A DNA stretch of 64,000 nucleotides from Hypholoma sublateritium FD-334 SS-4 (lineage: Eukaryota; Basidiomycota; Agaricomycetes; Agaricales; Strophariaceae). Where the stretch lies: the NCBI GenBank assembly GCA_000827495.1, contig KN817520.1, positions 601,700 to 665,699 of the forward strand. The letters run 5' to 3'. This document shows positions 46,212 to 57,939 of this stretch, one piece after another; the first letter of the stretch is position 1, and the number at the start of each line of letters is the position of its first letter. The translations under genes were made by a program, and so were the position numbers. Below the pieces are notes generated by a model. The model searched no databases, was not told where the DNA came from, and was given only the letters and a program-made list of their open reading frames with translations.

Positions 46212-48051
46212 TCAGTTCCCAGCAGCGCGTTTCTTTTTTGGCCGATCTTCCCCGTCATCATCGTCACTTTGCTGAGTTCGCTTGCTTTTGACTGCGGCAG
46301 GCTTAGCCTTCTCGGGGACATCGTCTTCCTCGCTGCCGAAAGGATCATCTACTTTCTTCTTGAGTTTTGGTTTTAACTTAAGTTTCTTAGCTTCGATATC
46401 TAGTTTAGTAACCACTTCTGGCTGCTCCTTCGTTTTCATGGATCTGTCACTGTCACTGCCAAATGGATCTGCAGGCCCTTTCTTCTTGAGCGTTGGCTTT
46501 TCGGATTTTGTGCCAGTAACAGCCGTTTGGGGTTCAGCATTGGTTACGGGGGCTTCTTCAGTCGACGGCGCATTAGATTTGCGTGTTGCTAATTCCGAAA
46601 AATACGAGTCCTTCAAGTCCTATCAGAAAAACTTGTTAGTTGATTTGCAATTCCACTTTGTGTAGACTCCCGACCTTGGCCTCTTGCTCTGATAACACAG
46701 CGTTATTTTTCCAGATCTACAAACAACGCTTCAATTATGAAAACTAAGTATTCCACTGTAAATATAAACGGACCGTTGAAGGAATGCCGCTTGGATGTTT
46801 ACTGTCAATCCCTGCAAGCCAGCGTCAGAATGTGGCCAAGAAGTAAATAAACGGGTTATATTTACCGATGGTGGTGTACAAATCTGCTTTAACGCCACTA
46901 AGAGTCGCGCCATGTTTACCGAGGAGAACCTTCATAACCTACCAGAAGAGCGTTAAGCATATATCTGCGGACGACGAGAGAAAAAAATTGAGTACCTGAG
47001 TGACTGCTGGCTTGTCATATACGTCAGGGAGGTACACGCAAATAATGTGCTGGCCTCTGGAATTTTCGTCACTGGAAGATGTTGATACCTTGGCTAAGAA
47101 GGCCGAGGTTGAGTGCAGAGGTCCCGACACAAGTGAAGCTACAAGATATTTGTGAGTTGGTAAAACCTGGATCTTGGTAAATCCAACTCACTTGCAATGG
47201 TCGACCAGATCATGTCGACCTTATCCGCAGGCGCAAATATAAGCCTATGCACAAGTCAACCAGGCTCTCCCTCGGATATGTAACATACCATTTCCCGCAG
47301 ACGTATCCATGTTTAGTGGCAATTTTCTTCAGTTGTTCCGTTGCTTCTGCTTGTACCTAATGCCACATCGCCGTTGTCACTCGCGCACGTATTCTACGAG
47401 TTGAAGTAAAAGACCTACCTGTTCCCGTACTTCTTTCTTGCTCTTTGCCCCTGTTTTCTTACTTGAACGAACTGGTATCGAATCATCGTTCTGAAAAGAT
47501 TTACGTTAGCTCCGGAACAAGCAACATGTACATGCGAGTACCTTAATGTTTTCAACTTTTTCGGTGACTTCCTTTACTGCAGATCACAACATGAGCGGTG
47601 CATTTTGCATGAGTTTGCACACATACATAGCTTCGCAGCCTCTTCTTTGGCTTTGTCTTCGGCGCCGGCGATCTTCTGTTCGGAAGCGGAGCCTTGCACC
47701 CAAATCCACTTGATAAGTGACAACGGTGCCATCAGCTATTTGCTTGGCACTTCAGTAATTGACCTCTTACAGGTTTTGATCCATCATTCTGGACCATCGA
47801 TGGCTTAAACTGCAGTGATTGGACAAATAATCAGCTCTCAACGGTGAAGCTACGAACTTCGGTGGTCCAGCTGACTCCAACCACTGGTAGCAGCGACCAC
47901 GCAGTGACAAGAGCGAGCTGCGGCACAAGAAGTTGAGTTGGGCCAAAGTTGAGCATACCTTTGTCAAAAAGTCTTTGAGAGAAATATCAGATCTAGTGGT
48001 CCACGCATACTTGTACGAAGCAGGCAGTTTATCGTCGTTCTGCACCGACAT
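46212..48051 (-). CDS. DUF1917 (UPF0696/BLES03-like) domain protein
   Basis: About twelve short exons on the minus strand. The start MSVQNDDKLPASYKYAW is at 48051. Recognisable domain parts in order are WIWVQGSASE, a Lys-rich linker, HGYVCGKW joined to LIFAPADKVDMIWSTIA, GQHIICVYLPDVYDKPAVTQ, VMKVLLGKHGATLSGVKADL, YTTIGIDSKHPSGIPST and IWKNNAVLSEQEAKDLKDSYF. These match the UPF0696 layout (KWLIF.P, HVICVY, PDLYT). From memory, human BLES03 has a fold resembling eIF4E, but the function is unknown. The C-terminus (46600-46212) is an added charged tail with two KKK..DPFGS repeats and a likely nuclear signal (RPKKKRAAGN). The second exon (taken near 47855-47815) and the long first intron are uncertain. 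Confidence 0.8.
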
Positions 48052-48171
48052 TTCGTGAAACTATCTCGTGGCTGTCACTGGCTGTCAGAGAGACGCGAAT
48101 TCGCTAATTGACTACGTGTTATTTTGACTTGTTGACGTGATCACGAAATCAATTCACACGCCACTATTAGA

Positions 48172-48918
48172 GCTTCAAGCAAGGGGGTCCCGGGATCTGA
48201 ATTTCGTACCAAGGGTTGGTCGGTCGGTCCGGGATTTGGGCCGCTAAATATTTTTTGGACTTGTCCTTTTTTTGCACGGAAATGTACTTAGAATGACCGT
48301 AGAGTACTCAAAATGTGTCTACAATGCATATTTGAACCATATTTATGGTATTTAGGCAAGAATGCAGGATTAGATAAGATTAGATAGTCATGTGAGCTTG
48401 CAAATCTGCACTTGTCTTGGCACTATTGCCTTGGCCTTGCGCACTTGGAGGAATATATGCCTCGATTAAGCGAAAGATAATACAGATCAATGGTTTGAAT
48501 GATTGCAAGTGTGGACAACCGTCAAACCCAGACGGAGGCCCCAATGTCGTGCAATGTAGGTGCGATGGGTGTGAAACTTGTGTGAAACTCAATGGGTATT
48601 TCAATGCTATCAACTTATGTGCTACATTATGGCTAAATTATTCTACAGTGTCATTTAGCATGCACCGGTCTCTCATTTTTTACCAAGAATTGGGTGTGTA
48701 GAGTGTGTAAGGCATCAGGAGGAAGAAAAGGTGGAAAGGCAGGCCGTAAATAATTTAATCAGCCACAAATAGGATAGCTTCTTCCTGATTTAGATGCGAT
48801 CACATCACGTGCAGCTTACAAATGCTTACGTTGGCCGGTCGGTTCGTCAAATCCCTGCTTAAATAATTATTTGACCCTTGGTAATTTTTTATAACCCCGG
48901 GACCCCCTTGGCTTCAAG
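48172..48918. mobile_element. Non-autonomous DNA transposon (hAT-like MITE), 731 bp
   Basis: The element spans 48180-48910. Its ends are inverted copies starting CAAGGGGGTCCCGGG (15 bp identical), with further similarity inside (ACCAAGGGT, GGGATTTG). It is flanked on both sides by the 8-bp direct repeat GCTTCAAG (48172-48179 and 48911-48918), the target-site duplication. An 8-bp duplication and ends starting CA-x-GGG fit hAT-type elements; KDZ-type transposons of Agaricomycetes also make 8-bp duplications. Inside is AT-rich sequence with one 94-codon frame (48417-48701) that has no transposase features, so the element depends on a transposase elsewhere. The perfect flanks indicate recent insertion. 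Confidence 0.9.
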
Positions 48919-50410
48919 TTCAAGTTTTCCTCCAGGACCTTGCCAGGACCTCCACCCCTTGTGAATATAAGTAGTGTACTTCATCTCTCAGTGCACTCGG
49001 ACCTCTTAGGTCCCATCTTGGCCTTATATATATCAGTGATCACGCGTTATATCACAGAAATAAGATCTGATTTGAGATAGGAACGCAGTCAATTAATTCA
49101 TATTGAATTCATATCTTGAATGGTTTGCTGTGCGCAATCGTCGAGAAAAATCCCTACCTGAATAGCTATGACATCAGATCCTAGTTGAAAAAAACGAGCA
49201 TAGAAATGTAGATTAATTAAATCTTGTTGATGATCAGTCGTCGCGTCATTTTTCATCGTTGTTGAGTGAAGGCATCGGAGAGAACAAAATAGAAACAGGT
49301 GCGTGCCCACATCCGGGAAAAACGCAGCTGCGGAAGATTCATGTCAATTAGGTGGCCCCCCTACGTAGGTGCACACCTTTGCTGCCACATGTATATCGTA
49401 CTGCATTACAAACTGAGCAAGGGGATACAAAGAGGCGGCCGTTTACGTCGAAAGATCAGCCCATAGCTTGAAGGTATCAACCCGAGATGGAATGATGAGA
49501 GTAGCCAAGAATCAAGTCTAGCCAAAATATCAGAAATCAGAATGCCAACAGTTTCCAGTCCAGTCGACGCAAAGTTGCAAATCTGCGTTTTGCGAGCGCC
49601 CATCTCTCGGTAAGATAAGGATTCGAGTCATATCGAGTCACCACGTCGTCGCTGGTGCCAAAATTCCCATATAGGTATTAGATGACCGAGATGGGCATAG
49701 CGCCATGTGCTCGCGGGATATTTTGGCGCCCAGAACGTCATAGAGCTGTCTGCGTCGTGGCGCAGCGGGACCGGGGATATAAACACAGCCTTGCGGTCAA
49801 TATGTTGGTACAGCATAGTGGAATAGATATGATATCTTTGTCAACCCGTGCCGATATCGCAGGAATCCTGGGTTTCGCTTTGATGCAGAGTTGAAATAGA
49901 AATGTTGACAGCAGGCATCAACTTCGAAGACACGCGCAGGTTATAGGCGGCTATGCGCCTTCAAGTTTGAGTTCATGAATTGGATTATCAATCCATGATA
50001 AGTAGTTTGTATCTGTGATGAACAAGAAGATGAATAATTCGACACTTGACACGCCGGGTGAAGGAAAGCTTGGGAGCCTCCTTCGCTGTCTCCCAATTCC
50101 ATCCTTCAGAATGCCGTGCATGGGAGACAAACGAAGCTGAGCCAGCGAATTGCGTGTTTCACCCTTCTAGGAGGATCACACATACCTTAATTAACTCGCC
50201 CCTTGCACCCGTCACTGGCACTGACATCTTATATTGACAGGTCACCAAACCTAGCATGCAACAATGAATAGCTATTGTGATACTGCGTGAAAAAATTAGA
50301 ACTACCGTGAGAGTCAATGACATTGTATCAGCCAAGAACGAAAAACTGTACTCACTTATACTACAAATACAACAGCCAAAAGTACGTGATTCAGCGACGC
50401 AGCGCCTTCC
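48919..50410. other. Gene-poor region
   Basis: About 1.5 kb with no supportable gene. Open frames are short and scattered. One imperfect hairpin is noted at 50081-50136. The rest shows nothing I can name; part of it is 3' flank of FCF1. Confidence 0.45.
50081..50136. repeat. Imperfect hairpin
   Basis: CTTCGCTGTCTCCCA pairs with TGGGAGACAAACGAAG around a loop of about 25 nt, with two unpaired positions in the stem. GGGTGAA on the left and TTCACCC on the right extend the symmetry outwards. It could be a small palindromic repeat; no function inferred. Confidence 0.45.
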
Positions 50411-51299
50411 TCAACTAGGCGCACCCTGGTCAGGGAGGCGCTCGATGGCGTAACGCCTTTTGACAATATACATCAACGGAACACCAGGCACCTGGCGGAT
50501 ACGACGCCTCAGCTCTCTATCGCAAGTCGCTACGATGAAGCATTTGTGTGCCGTGATGCGCTGCACTAGGCAATCATCGGCGTACGTTCCAGTATGCGAG
50601 CAGCGTAGGCGTTCGAACCTCGGATCCCGCGCGACACTAGTGGGAGGTGGAAGAAGGTTCATCAGGCTCTGTTTTTAAACGGGTGGTCCTCAAAGGCCAC
50701 CAATCATGCGACGATTAGCTTACCGAAGTGCGACGCGATACCGGTGGCCTAATTTTTCCAATTCTGCCATCACACAGTCCGTCACACAAGGAATACCTGA
50801 GAAGTAGTGGTCAATGCGGCGATCAGAGCAAATGAAGTTAGTGCCTACACTTGGCGTATAGGCAGTCCATCATCCCGCTGACCAACTCCAACTTATTTTG
50901 AAGACTGAAGTTGATGAAATTGGTATCAATAAGCACGCGGTATGGCGGAACAAGAGCCGTGTTGTGGGCAAGGAACAGCGAAGAAGCGACTTGGGGGCTG
51001 TATGCGAGGATTAGTGGCTTCATTGTGAATAGAAACAGTCCCAAACGTACACTCTGCGAACGGCCTTAGCTTTCTCCTCCTCCTCCTTCTTTTTCTGCTT
51101 CAATTGGTTCTCTTTTCTGCAGAATGACAGCATTCAGCACTGAAAGAGACGATGTTTCCGCAGAACTCATACAATCTGATGTCATTTGGATTGAGCATCC
51201 GCTTAACAGTAGCAAACTTTCTCGTCTTCTTTGCTTTAGCCTATAGTACATTTGTTAGCTCCAATGGTGACGAAACTCGAAAAAAACAAGGTGGACCAT
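50411..51299 (-). CDS. FCF1: rRNA-processing endonuclease FCF1 (UTP24)
   Basis: PIN-domain protein of the small-subunit processome, which cleaves pre-rRNA at early sites in the nucleolus. The family start is present: [20 protein letters not shown] followed after an intron by [15 protein letters not shown]. The PIN domain follows in several exons: [54 protein letters not shown], then [39 protein letters not shown] and [15 protein letters not shown]. The acidic active-site residues (D in LIDTN, D/E in [10 protein letters not shown] in YADDC and ATCDRE) are all present. It ends in [14 protein letters not shown]. The first exon appears to be only the ATG (51297-51299), with a 56-nt intron before codon 2; this junction is the weak point. 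Confidence 0.92.
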
Positions 51300-52990
51300 T
51301 TCGAGAGGGAATTGGTCAAGATAGCAGGAAGAGGGCTGCAAAATTAGCACCGCCACACTGCAATGTACGGTTAAAGCTGACATAATTACCGTACGCTCAG
51401 GATCTAATCTAACTTGTAATGACTTGCCACACTTACCGTAGGCCCTCCTTTACTTAATGGGCTCTCCACAGATGTTTTGAAATTTTTGGGGGCTGTGAGC
51501 GCAATAACCAACTTATATCTTGTCACCCCCGCTTGGCATGGACGGACTAGTACTTAAGGCCAAGTTCAAGCCAAACTAGTGAGTGATAATCGATAACCAC
51601 AAACTTGGATTGATTGAGTATTGATCAGAAAAACTCGGAGTACTAGTCCAGTAGTGTACAGTTTATTGTCTTTTATTGAGATATAATCAACCTCGGAGTC
51701 TTGGAGGCTCTGATTTAGAGTAGACAACAGTAATGTGCACCTTCAGAATTAGCAGTAAGTATATGATCTTGTTCGGCCTTTACGGGAAGATCAAAGCATG
51801 TGGTCGATGTCAAAGCCCAAGGGCAAGGGTGATCATTACTCGGAGAACAGGACCTGGATTGGCATCTCTCGGATTCTGGCGACGCGGCTCGATGTCAGTA
51901 AAACCTCCATGCTGTGTGGAAATTCAAGCACCACGAGGCGAGATGAAGTAATTATAACTCGAGCCGTTACTTAGCGCGAGACGTCCATAGGTAGCGCGAG
52001 TGGTCGTCGGACGAGTTGTGAGCCGACCTCTTCCCACCTTCATAAGCTCCTCAGCCCGCAGCGGTCGGAGTGAAGGTGATATAGTGCACATCCCTCGGTC
52101 CTGTGTCGACGATTGACTTTAAGATTAACAATACATATGGGTAACGTTTGCGTCAATTAGGTGCAAGGTAATTCGATTCACCTCAGTTGAGCCTCGCCTA
52201 TTGTGCGGTCAATGGCAGTGAAGTCAGGAAAAATCACAAGCAGGACAGTGCTGCGTTTGGGCTACAGCAAGCAGGCGTCAATGAAGCTACCCGCGACCGC
52301 GGCGACGGTAAGCATCACTGAGCCACTCCAATTGTGATCCAACAGACGGGTGCCGTAGATTCCAAAAATATAATCGTCTTGTTGAAACATCGGTCATTAA
52401 TCATTTGCCACCTTCGGAGCGCTCGATACTGCTTACAGCAAAAATTTGAAGTCAGTGCAGTACTCCATGGTGAAACGATACTATTATAATCACCATTCAA
52501 TAAACAGGGCAACTAAAGTTTTGGATGGTCCGGGAGTCGAATGATTTGCGCTTCCCCATTGAACCCGGGAGTTCCAGTGTTCCACCGCAGAGAGCGGGGC
52601 TGTGCCACGCCTTGGACGTCGTGAGTATTCCCTTACGTGGGGAAGGGTCCGATAGTACCTGCTGGACCCACCAGTGTATCCCTTGAGACACACTGATTAA
52701 CTGCAACGACGTCCGTCAATCTGCACCTATCTGCACCGCCTGCTTGCCGCCTGCGGTCGCACATCCTGAGTCCTGAGAACGGGTATCGACGGTATACCCA
52801 CCAGCCAAGCAGAGTAAGCTTTTGTTGATCTTCCTTTGAAATATCTTGCCACTCAGACGAGAAAATAACTCAGATTTGGAACGAGAAAGGAAGGGTTGGA
52901 AAGAAGATGAATCCCAGTGATGGGATTCCGGGATTTTGATGCGTCAATCTTAGATCGGGCAAGCAGTGCCATCCGAATTGGGATGTCCAA
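51300..52990. other. Gene-free region between FCF1 and PAL
   Basis: About 1.7 kb containing only short open frames on both strands. A tRNA-like stretch near 52520-52600 was examined and rejected. No transposon ends recognised. The right end is the PAL promoter. Confidence 0.45.
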
Positions 52991-52993
52991 CGG

Positions 52994-53025
52994 TAGATGT
53001 CATCCATGTTTGTGGATGACATCTA
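52994..53025. promoter_or_regulatory. Perfect 13-bp palindrome in the PAL promoter
   Basis: TAGATGTCATCCA and its exact inverse TGGATGACATCTA are separated by the six bases TGTTTG. The dyad ends 132 bases before the PAL start codon and just upstream of a TATA-like stretch. Symmetric sites of this kind often bind dimeric regulators; TGACATC resembles a bZIP half-site. No regulator is identified. Confidence 0.6.
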
Positions 53026-53035
53026 TCGACTTTCG

Positions 53036-53043
53036 TATATATA
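53036..53043 (+). promoter_or_regulatory. TATA-like box of PAL
   Basis: A TATATATA-type stretch lies about 115 bases before the ATG at 53158 and just downstream of the perfect palindrome, a sensible core-promoter position. Confidence 0.5.
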
Positions 53044-53157
53044 TCCTTGAACTGTGGCCACTATGTCCCACCAATTCATTCTCATACAGGAGCTGCCTTC
53101 CTTCCCTGTGTCTAATCCTCGTATTATATCTTCCTTCTATTCAGTCTCTTCACCGAT

Positions 53158-55779
53158 ATGACCTTCATCTCTGGCGAAATCAAGTACCCCCGCAGGTCCT
53201 CATCGGCATCCACAAAGCCAGACGAGCCTATCTCTCCCGTTCGGACTGTACCAGCCCGTACCTTTTCAAGATTGCTAGCCCGCAAGCCACATTCGACCGC
53301 CCTCGTCGAGGAATTCATTAATTCGTTCAAGGAGCTGGAAAGCTACAAGTGAGTACCTCGTGATCAAGCTGTCATATACATATCCTGATGAACAATAGAA
53401 ATGGAAAACCCGTCCTGGTAGATGGCCAGACCCTTTCCATCGCAGCTGTTACAGCCGCTTCGAGATATGGCGCCGCTGTCGTCCTCGACGAGTCCCCAGC
53501 GCTCAAGGCTAAACTCGCTAAGAGCCGCCAAGCCGTTGCCGACAAGGTCGACGCGGGCCTGAGCGTGTATGGCGTGTCAACAGGGTTCGGAGGAAGTGCA
53601 GACACCCGCACAGACCAGCCCCTCATACTAGGCCACGCACTCCTCCAACATCAGCAAAGTGGTGTACTTCCATCGTCGACGAAGCCTCTAGAGGTTCTTC
53701 CCCTTCAGGACCCTCTAGCCACAACAAGCATGCCAGAGGCATGGGTCCGAGGCGCCATCCTTATCCGTATGAACTCTCTGATCAGAGGCCACTCGGGTGT
53801 CCGCTACGAGCTCATCGAAAAGATGAACGAGCTACTCCAAGCTAACATTACGCCTCTTGTTCCCCTACGCGGAACTATCTCTGCATCAGGCGGTATGTGT
53901 TACGCAGCTCCATTATTTTCTATACCTAACTTTAATTTACAGATCTTTCTCCTCTCTCTTACATCGCCGGCACTCTCATCGGCAACCCATCCATTAGGGT
54001 ATTTGATGGCGCCGCGGCATTTGGTGGCCGCGAGATCGTCTCCTCCGTCAAGGCTCTCGAGGCACATGGCATCGCGCCGATTCCTCTTGTATCCAAGGAG
54101 CATCTGGGAATTCTCAATGGCACTGCGTTCTCGGCATCCCTTGCCTCGCTTGCCTTAAACGAAGCTGTTCACCTGACGCTGCTGTCTCAAGTCCTTACTG
54201 CCATGGGTACTGAAGCGCTTGCTGGGACCCGCGCGTCATTCGACCCCTTTATTCACAGTGTTGCACGCCCTCACCCCGGTCAAGTCCGTGAACGTTTCGT
54301 CCTCCACCTTGAGACGCAGACTGCTGATACTTTTCTTAGATCGAAACGGCTAAGAATATCTTCACTTTATTGGAAGGCAGCACCTTCGCCCAAGTGCATG
54401 ACAAAGAGGTCACAATCAAGGAGGATGAAGGCACTCTTCGTCAAGACCGATACCCACTGCGCACTGCGCCGCAGTTCATTGGTCCTCAGGTCGAAGATCT
54501 TATTCACTCGCTTAAAACGATTACTATCGAATGTAATTCAAGTAAGCCGGAAGTCGTTGATACCGTCGATCAATTGCTTACCTCATCACAGCTACGGACA
54601 ACCCCCTTGTCGATGGAGAAACCGGCCGTGTTCACAACGGTGGCAATTTTCAAGCTATGGCTGTCACCAATACCATGGAAAAGACGCGCCTCAGCCTTCA
54701 CCATCTTGGAAAGATCATTTTCGCACAGTGTGCCGAACTCATCGATCCCTCCATGAACCGTGGCCTGCCGCCTTCACTCGCTGCCACTGACCCATCGCTC
54801 AACTATCATGCCAAAGGCATTGATATCGCATCTGCCGCGTACGTGGCTGAGCTTGGATACCTCGCCAACCCAGTTTCGACGCACATTCAATCCGCTGAGA
54901 TGCACAATCAGGCCGTAAAGTAAGTCCAAGTCAACTTGGATTGTGCAGGAACTTTCACTGACAAATCTATTAATAGCTCGCTCGCTCTGATCTCTGCTCG
55001 CGCGACGGTCAACTCTCTAGAGGTGCTCTCCACCTTGATGTCATCGTACCTGTATGCCATCTGTCAAGGTAAGTTTCAATCATCATAGATGGAATCTCGA
55101 AATGATGATTACCGTTACCACAGCTCTGGACCTGCGGGCGCTGCAATTCGAGTTCCACGCCAGTCTTACGAAGATTGTTGTTGAGGAGTTCACGACGGCT
55201 TTCGGCTCTGTTTTGACGGACGACGCCACCAAATCTATCATTCCCAGTGTCGCCCGTGCGTTGCATGAGACATTTGATAAGACCAGCACCATGGACGCAC
55301 GCGAGCGCATGCAGAAGGTCGCGGCATCAAGCACCATCCCCCTTCTCGATTTCTTCACTGGTCCATCATTCACCGAGCCATCTTTGGTCGGCACCGCCCT
55401 CACCTCAATTCCAGAATTCCGCACACGCGTCGCAGAGAGGCTGTACACACTGCTTGACAACCTGCGGCGCGAGTTCCTGTCGGGCGTGCGTGGGCCGGCG
55501 CCTGCAAGCGCCTACCTGAACAAGACGCGCCCTGTGTACGAGTTCGTGCGGTTGACCCTGGGTATCCGGATGCACGGATCGGAGAACTACCACCGCTTCG
55601 AGAACGGTGTCGGTGTAGAGGACCAGACCGTCGGACAAAATGTGTCGCTCATTCACGAGGTGCGTCCTCCCTTTTTCCCCCGCATTGTCAATGCGGCTAC
55701 TTATTCGACACCACTCTCACAGGCTATTCGCGATGGAAAGCTGCAAGCAGTCGTCGTTGACTTGTTCTCGACACTATAG
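53158..55779 (+). CDS. Phenylalanine ammonia-lyase
   Basis: Converts L-phenylalanine (often also tyrosine in fungi) to cinnamate (coumarate) and ammonia in the cytosol, using the MIO electrophile formed from an Ala-Ser-Gly triad. Eight exons join in frame: 53158-53348, 53399-53892, 53943-54283, 54340-54541, 54592-54919, 54977-55068, 55124-55659 and 55723-55779, total 746 residues. The inner-loop tyrosine lies in [16 protein letters not shown]. The MIO triad is in [19 protein letters not shown], interrupted by the second intron. Further active-site blocks are [24 protein letters not shown] sequence ([17 protein letters not shown]) and [10 protein letters not shown]. Length and order match fungal PAL. 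The promoter has a TATA box and a perfect palindrome. PAL and TAL cannot be separated from sequence alone. Confidence 0.95.
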
Positions 55780-56253
55780 ATTGGGCAATTCTTTCGTGTT
55801 ATATTTATTATTCCCCCATCATATACATGTCAAGTCTCCGTATTCATACCATCCGATTGTTACCACTATTTTATAATACTTATATACACCTGGAATAATT
55901 TCAAATCGCGTGTTATGTCATATTTTTTACTCGGTCAAGTAGCGTGAGTAGATGGTAGCGAGTCTACTTTTAGTGGGGCCTCAAGCTTCAAGCTCAAAGC
56001 TCGGCACAAACGGCCGGGACTACTAGGCTCGCCGACAGTACTTCGTTACTGAGTCCAGGCTCAGTCATTCGAGCTTTGAACTTGAAGATAAGATAGCATG
56101 TACATATCAGCCTCGCGTAGTTGGGCGATTGGGAATACGAGCCCCTCATAAGTAGCCGGGAGCCCATGCGCTCATCGATGGTAGTACCCAATCGCCGCCT
56201 TGTTCAAATCTAAATCGTGCTCAAAATTTTTACTTCTTCCCAACTTCTTCCCT
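55780..56253. other. Intergenic region between PAL and the flavin oxidase
   Basis: About 470 bases: AT-rich PAL 3' flank, then the upstream region of the oxidase. A GCTTCAAGCTCAAAGCTC stretch near 55984 is locally repetitive. No gene seen. Confidence 0.4.
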
Positions 56254-57939
56254 ATGATCCCTCCGACAAAGGATGAGAGTATTCTCATCATTGGGGCTGG
56301 GTGTTTTGGGGTTTCCACTGCTTATCATCTTCTGCGAAGAGGGTACACGGGCGTCACTGTTATCGATCGGGCAGCCTCTGTACCAGCTCCCGACGCTGCA
56401 AGCAACGACATAAACCGCAGTAAGTATCGTAAATAGCCTCTTGTTTCAAGAAAGCTCTTTTCCGGTGTCGTAAATATTAATCTAGGATGGGGCCGCGCGA
56501 TGTGTCACAGTCGTGAGGACCTCGTACGCAGATAAATTTTACAGCGAACTTGCACGCGCAGCTATTGCATCATGGAAGGATGAGAAATGGGGTGACACAT
56601 ATCACGAGTATGTCGCAAGATCCGAGGCATCCTCACATCCTCTATTTTCTTTTTTGTTGTTGACAAAGAATCCCAATCTAAAGATCCGGGGTGTTGGTAC
56701 TCGGCGCGTCCGCCGCGGGGGGAGCGTCATCATATGCGGACGAAGCGTATGAGAATGACCGCGCTCTGGGGGCCTCTGTCCAGGAGTTCGCGGATGGCGC
56801 CGCGCTGCGCGCCGCGTTCCCCGCGCAGGTGCACACCGCTCAATTTGAAGAGTGTGCTGGCTACCTGAACCGCGACGGCGGGTGGGCGAACGCCGGCCAG
56901 GGCCTCGCGTTGCTGATCGACGAAGTGCAGACGCTCGGAGGCACGATCATCCCTGGGAAGAACGTTAGCAAGATCATTCGAGCGCCTGCGAGTGGGCGGT
57001 CCATCGGCGTTCAATGCGACGACGGCACGGTGTTCAACGCTTCGCTTATCGTGCTTGCGACTGGTTCTTGGACCCCATACGCCTTTCGCGAACAACTGGA
57101 TTTGGGGCGTATGTGTCTCGCCACCGGGTAAGTGCCTCCAGTGCAGCGTAAAAGGCCCGGATTGACCGGAAAAAATAGCCAGTGCATTGCAACAATCCAG
57201 CTCTCTGCAGAAGAAGGCGACATTTATAGGGCGTGCCCGGTCGTCCTAGACTTTAAATCGGGGTTCTATGTCTTTCCTGTGTGTGTTTTTCTCGAGCAGC
57301 ATGCGGAGGTAGTGCTCTGACGCCGGCCACTTAGCCTAATAAAGATAACATTCTGAAATTGGCCATCCACGCCGCGGGATATACATACTTTGGCGAAGGC
57401 AATTCGACAATTTCCACTCCACGCACGATCACCACAGACCCCAGCCGCGGATTACACATTCCAAAGGCGGCTCTGCAGGAACTCCGCGCAAATTTAAAGA
57501 ATGTGTATCCGGATCTTGCTGAAAAGACCTTTCTCGGAACGAGATTATGTTGGTGAGAACCTCTTCAATTGGTTTAGATTCATTCGAATCTCAAGTTTTC
57601 CAAGGTACAACGACTCCCCCGATAGTGATTGGGTCATCAGCCGCTATCCGAAGGATGATTCGCTGATTTTGGCAACTGCTGGGAGCGGGCATGCGTACAA
57701 AGTACACTGAGAATTTTGCTCCATCATTTCTGGCGCTGAAATTTGTTTAGTTCCTTCCAGTGATTGGGGGTTTGATCGCTGACCTTGTGGAAGATAAACT
57801 CAGTGCTCAATTGACCGCGAAGTTTTCAATTGAACGCAAGATAACCCAAGTGGACACCTCACGTTCCGGTGAGGTACAAGCGCTCGACTTGACTGAATTG
57901 AATACTCCCGAGGATTTGCAATTCCGGCCCATCTCATAA
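56254..57939 (+). CDS. FAD-dependent oxidase, fructosyl amino acid oxidase/sarcosine oxidase family
   Basis: Flavoenzyme of the DAO superfamily that oxidises secondary amines; amadoriases of this group release glucosone and H2O2 from fructosyl amino acids. Exons 56254-56419, 56511-56607, 56684-57127, 57179-57278, 57335-57552, 57605-57701 and 57751-57939 join to 436 residues, the family length. The Rossmann motif ILIIGAGCFGVSTAYHLLRRG is at residues 9-30. ASNDINR joins IVRTSYADKFYSELA across the first intron, as in the family. ECAGYLNRDGGWANAGQGL, IVLATGSWTPY and DNILKLAIHAAGY follow. The cysteine in GTRLCWYNDSPDSDWVI is the expected covalent flavin attachment site. AGSGHAYKFLPVIGGLIADL closes the FAD site. 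No peroxisomal SKL-type C-terminus. Substrate (fructosyl amino acid, sarcosine, pipecolate) cannot be fixed; the pattern is closest to amadoriases. Confidence 0.87.

Noticed and set aside
48417..48701. 94-codon frame inside the transposon as a gene
   Set aside because: Cys-rich middle but no transposase or zinc-finger pattern of known spacing; likely chance frame in the non-autonomous element.
52513..52600. tRNA-like B-box sequence (CCGGGAGTCGAA) near the middle of a gene-free stretch
   Set aside because: The T-arm would need the second half that appears 22 bases later (ACCCGGG), and no matching acceptor or anticodon arms could be folded. At best a broken tRNA-derived fragment.
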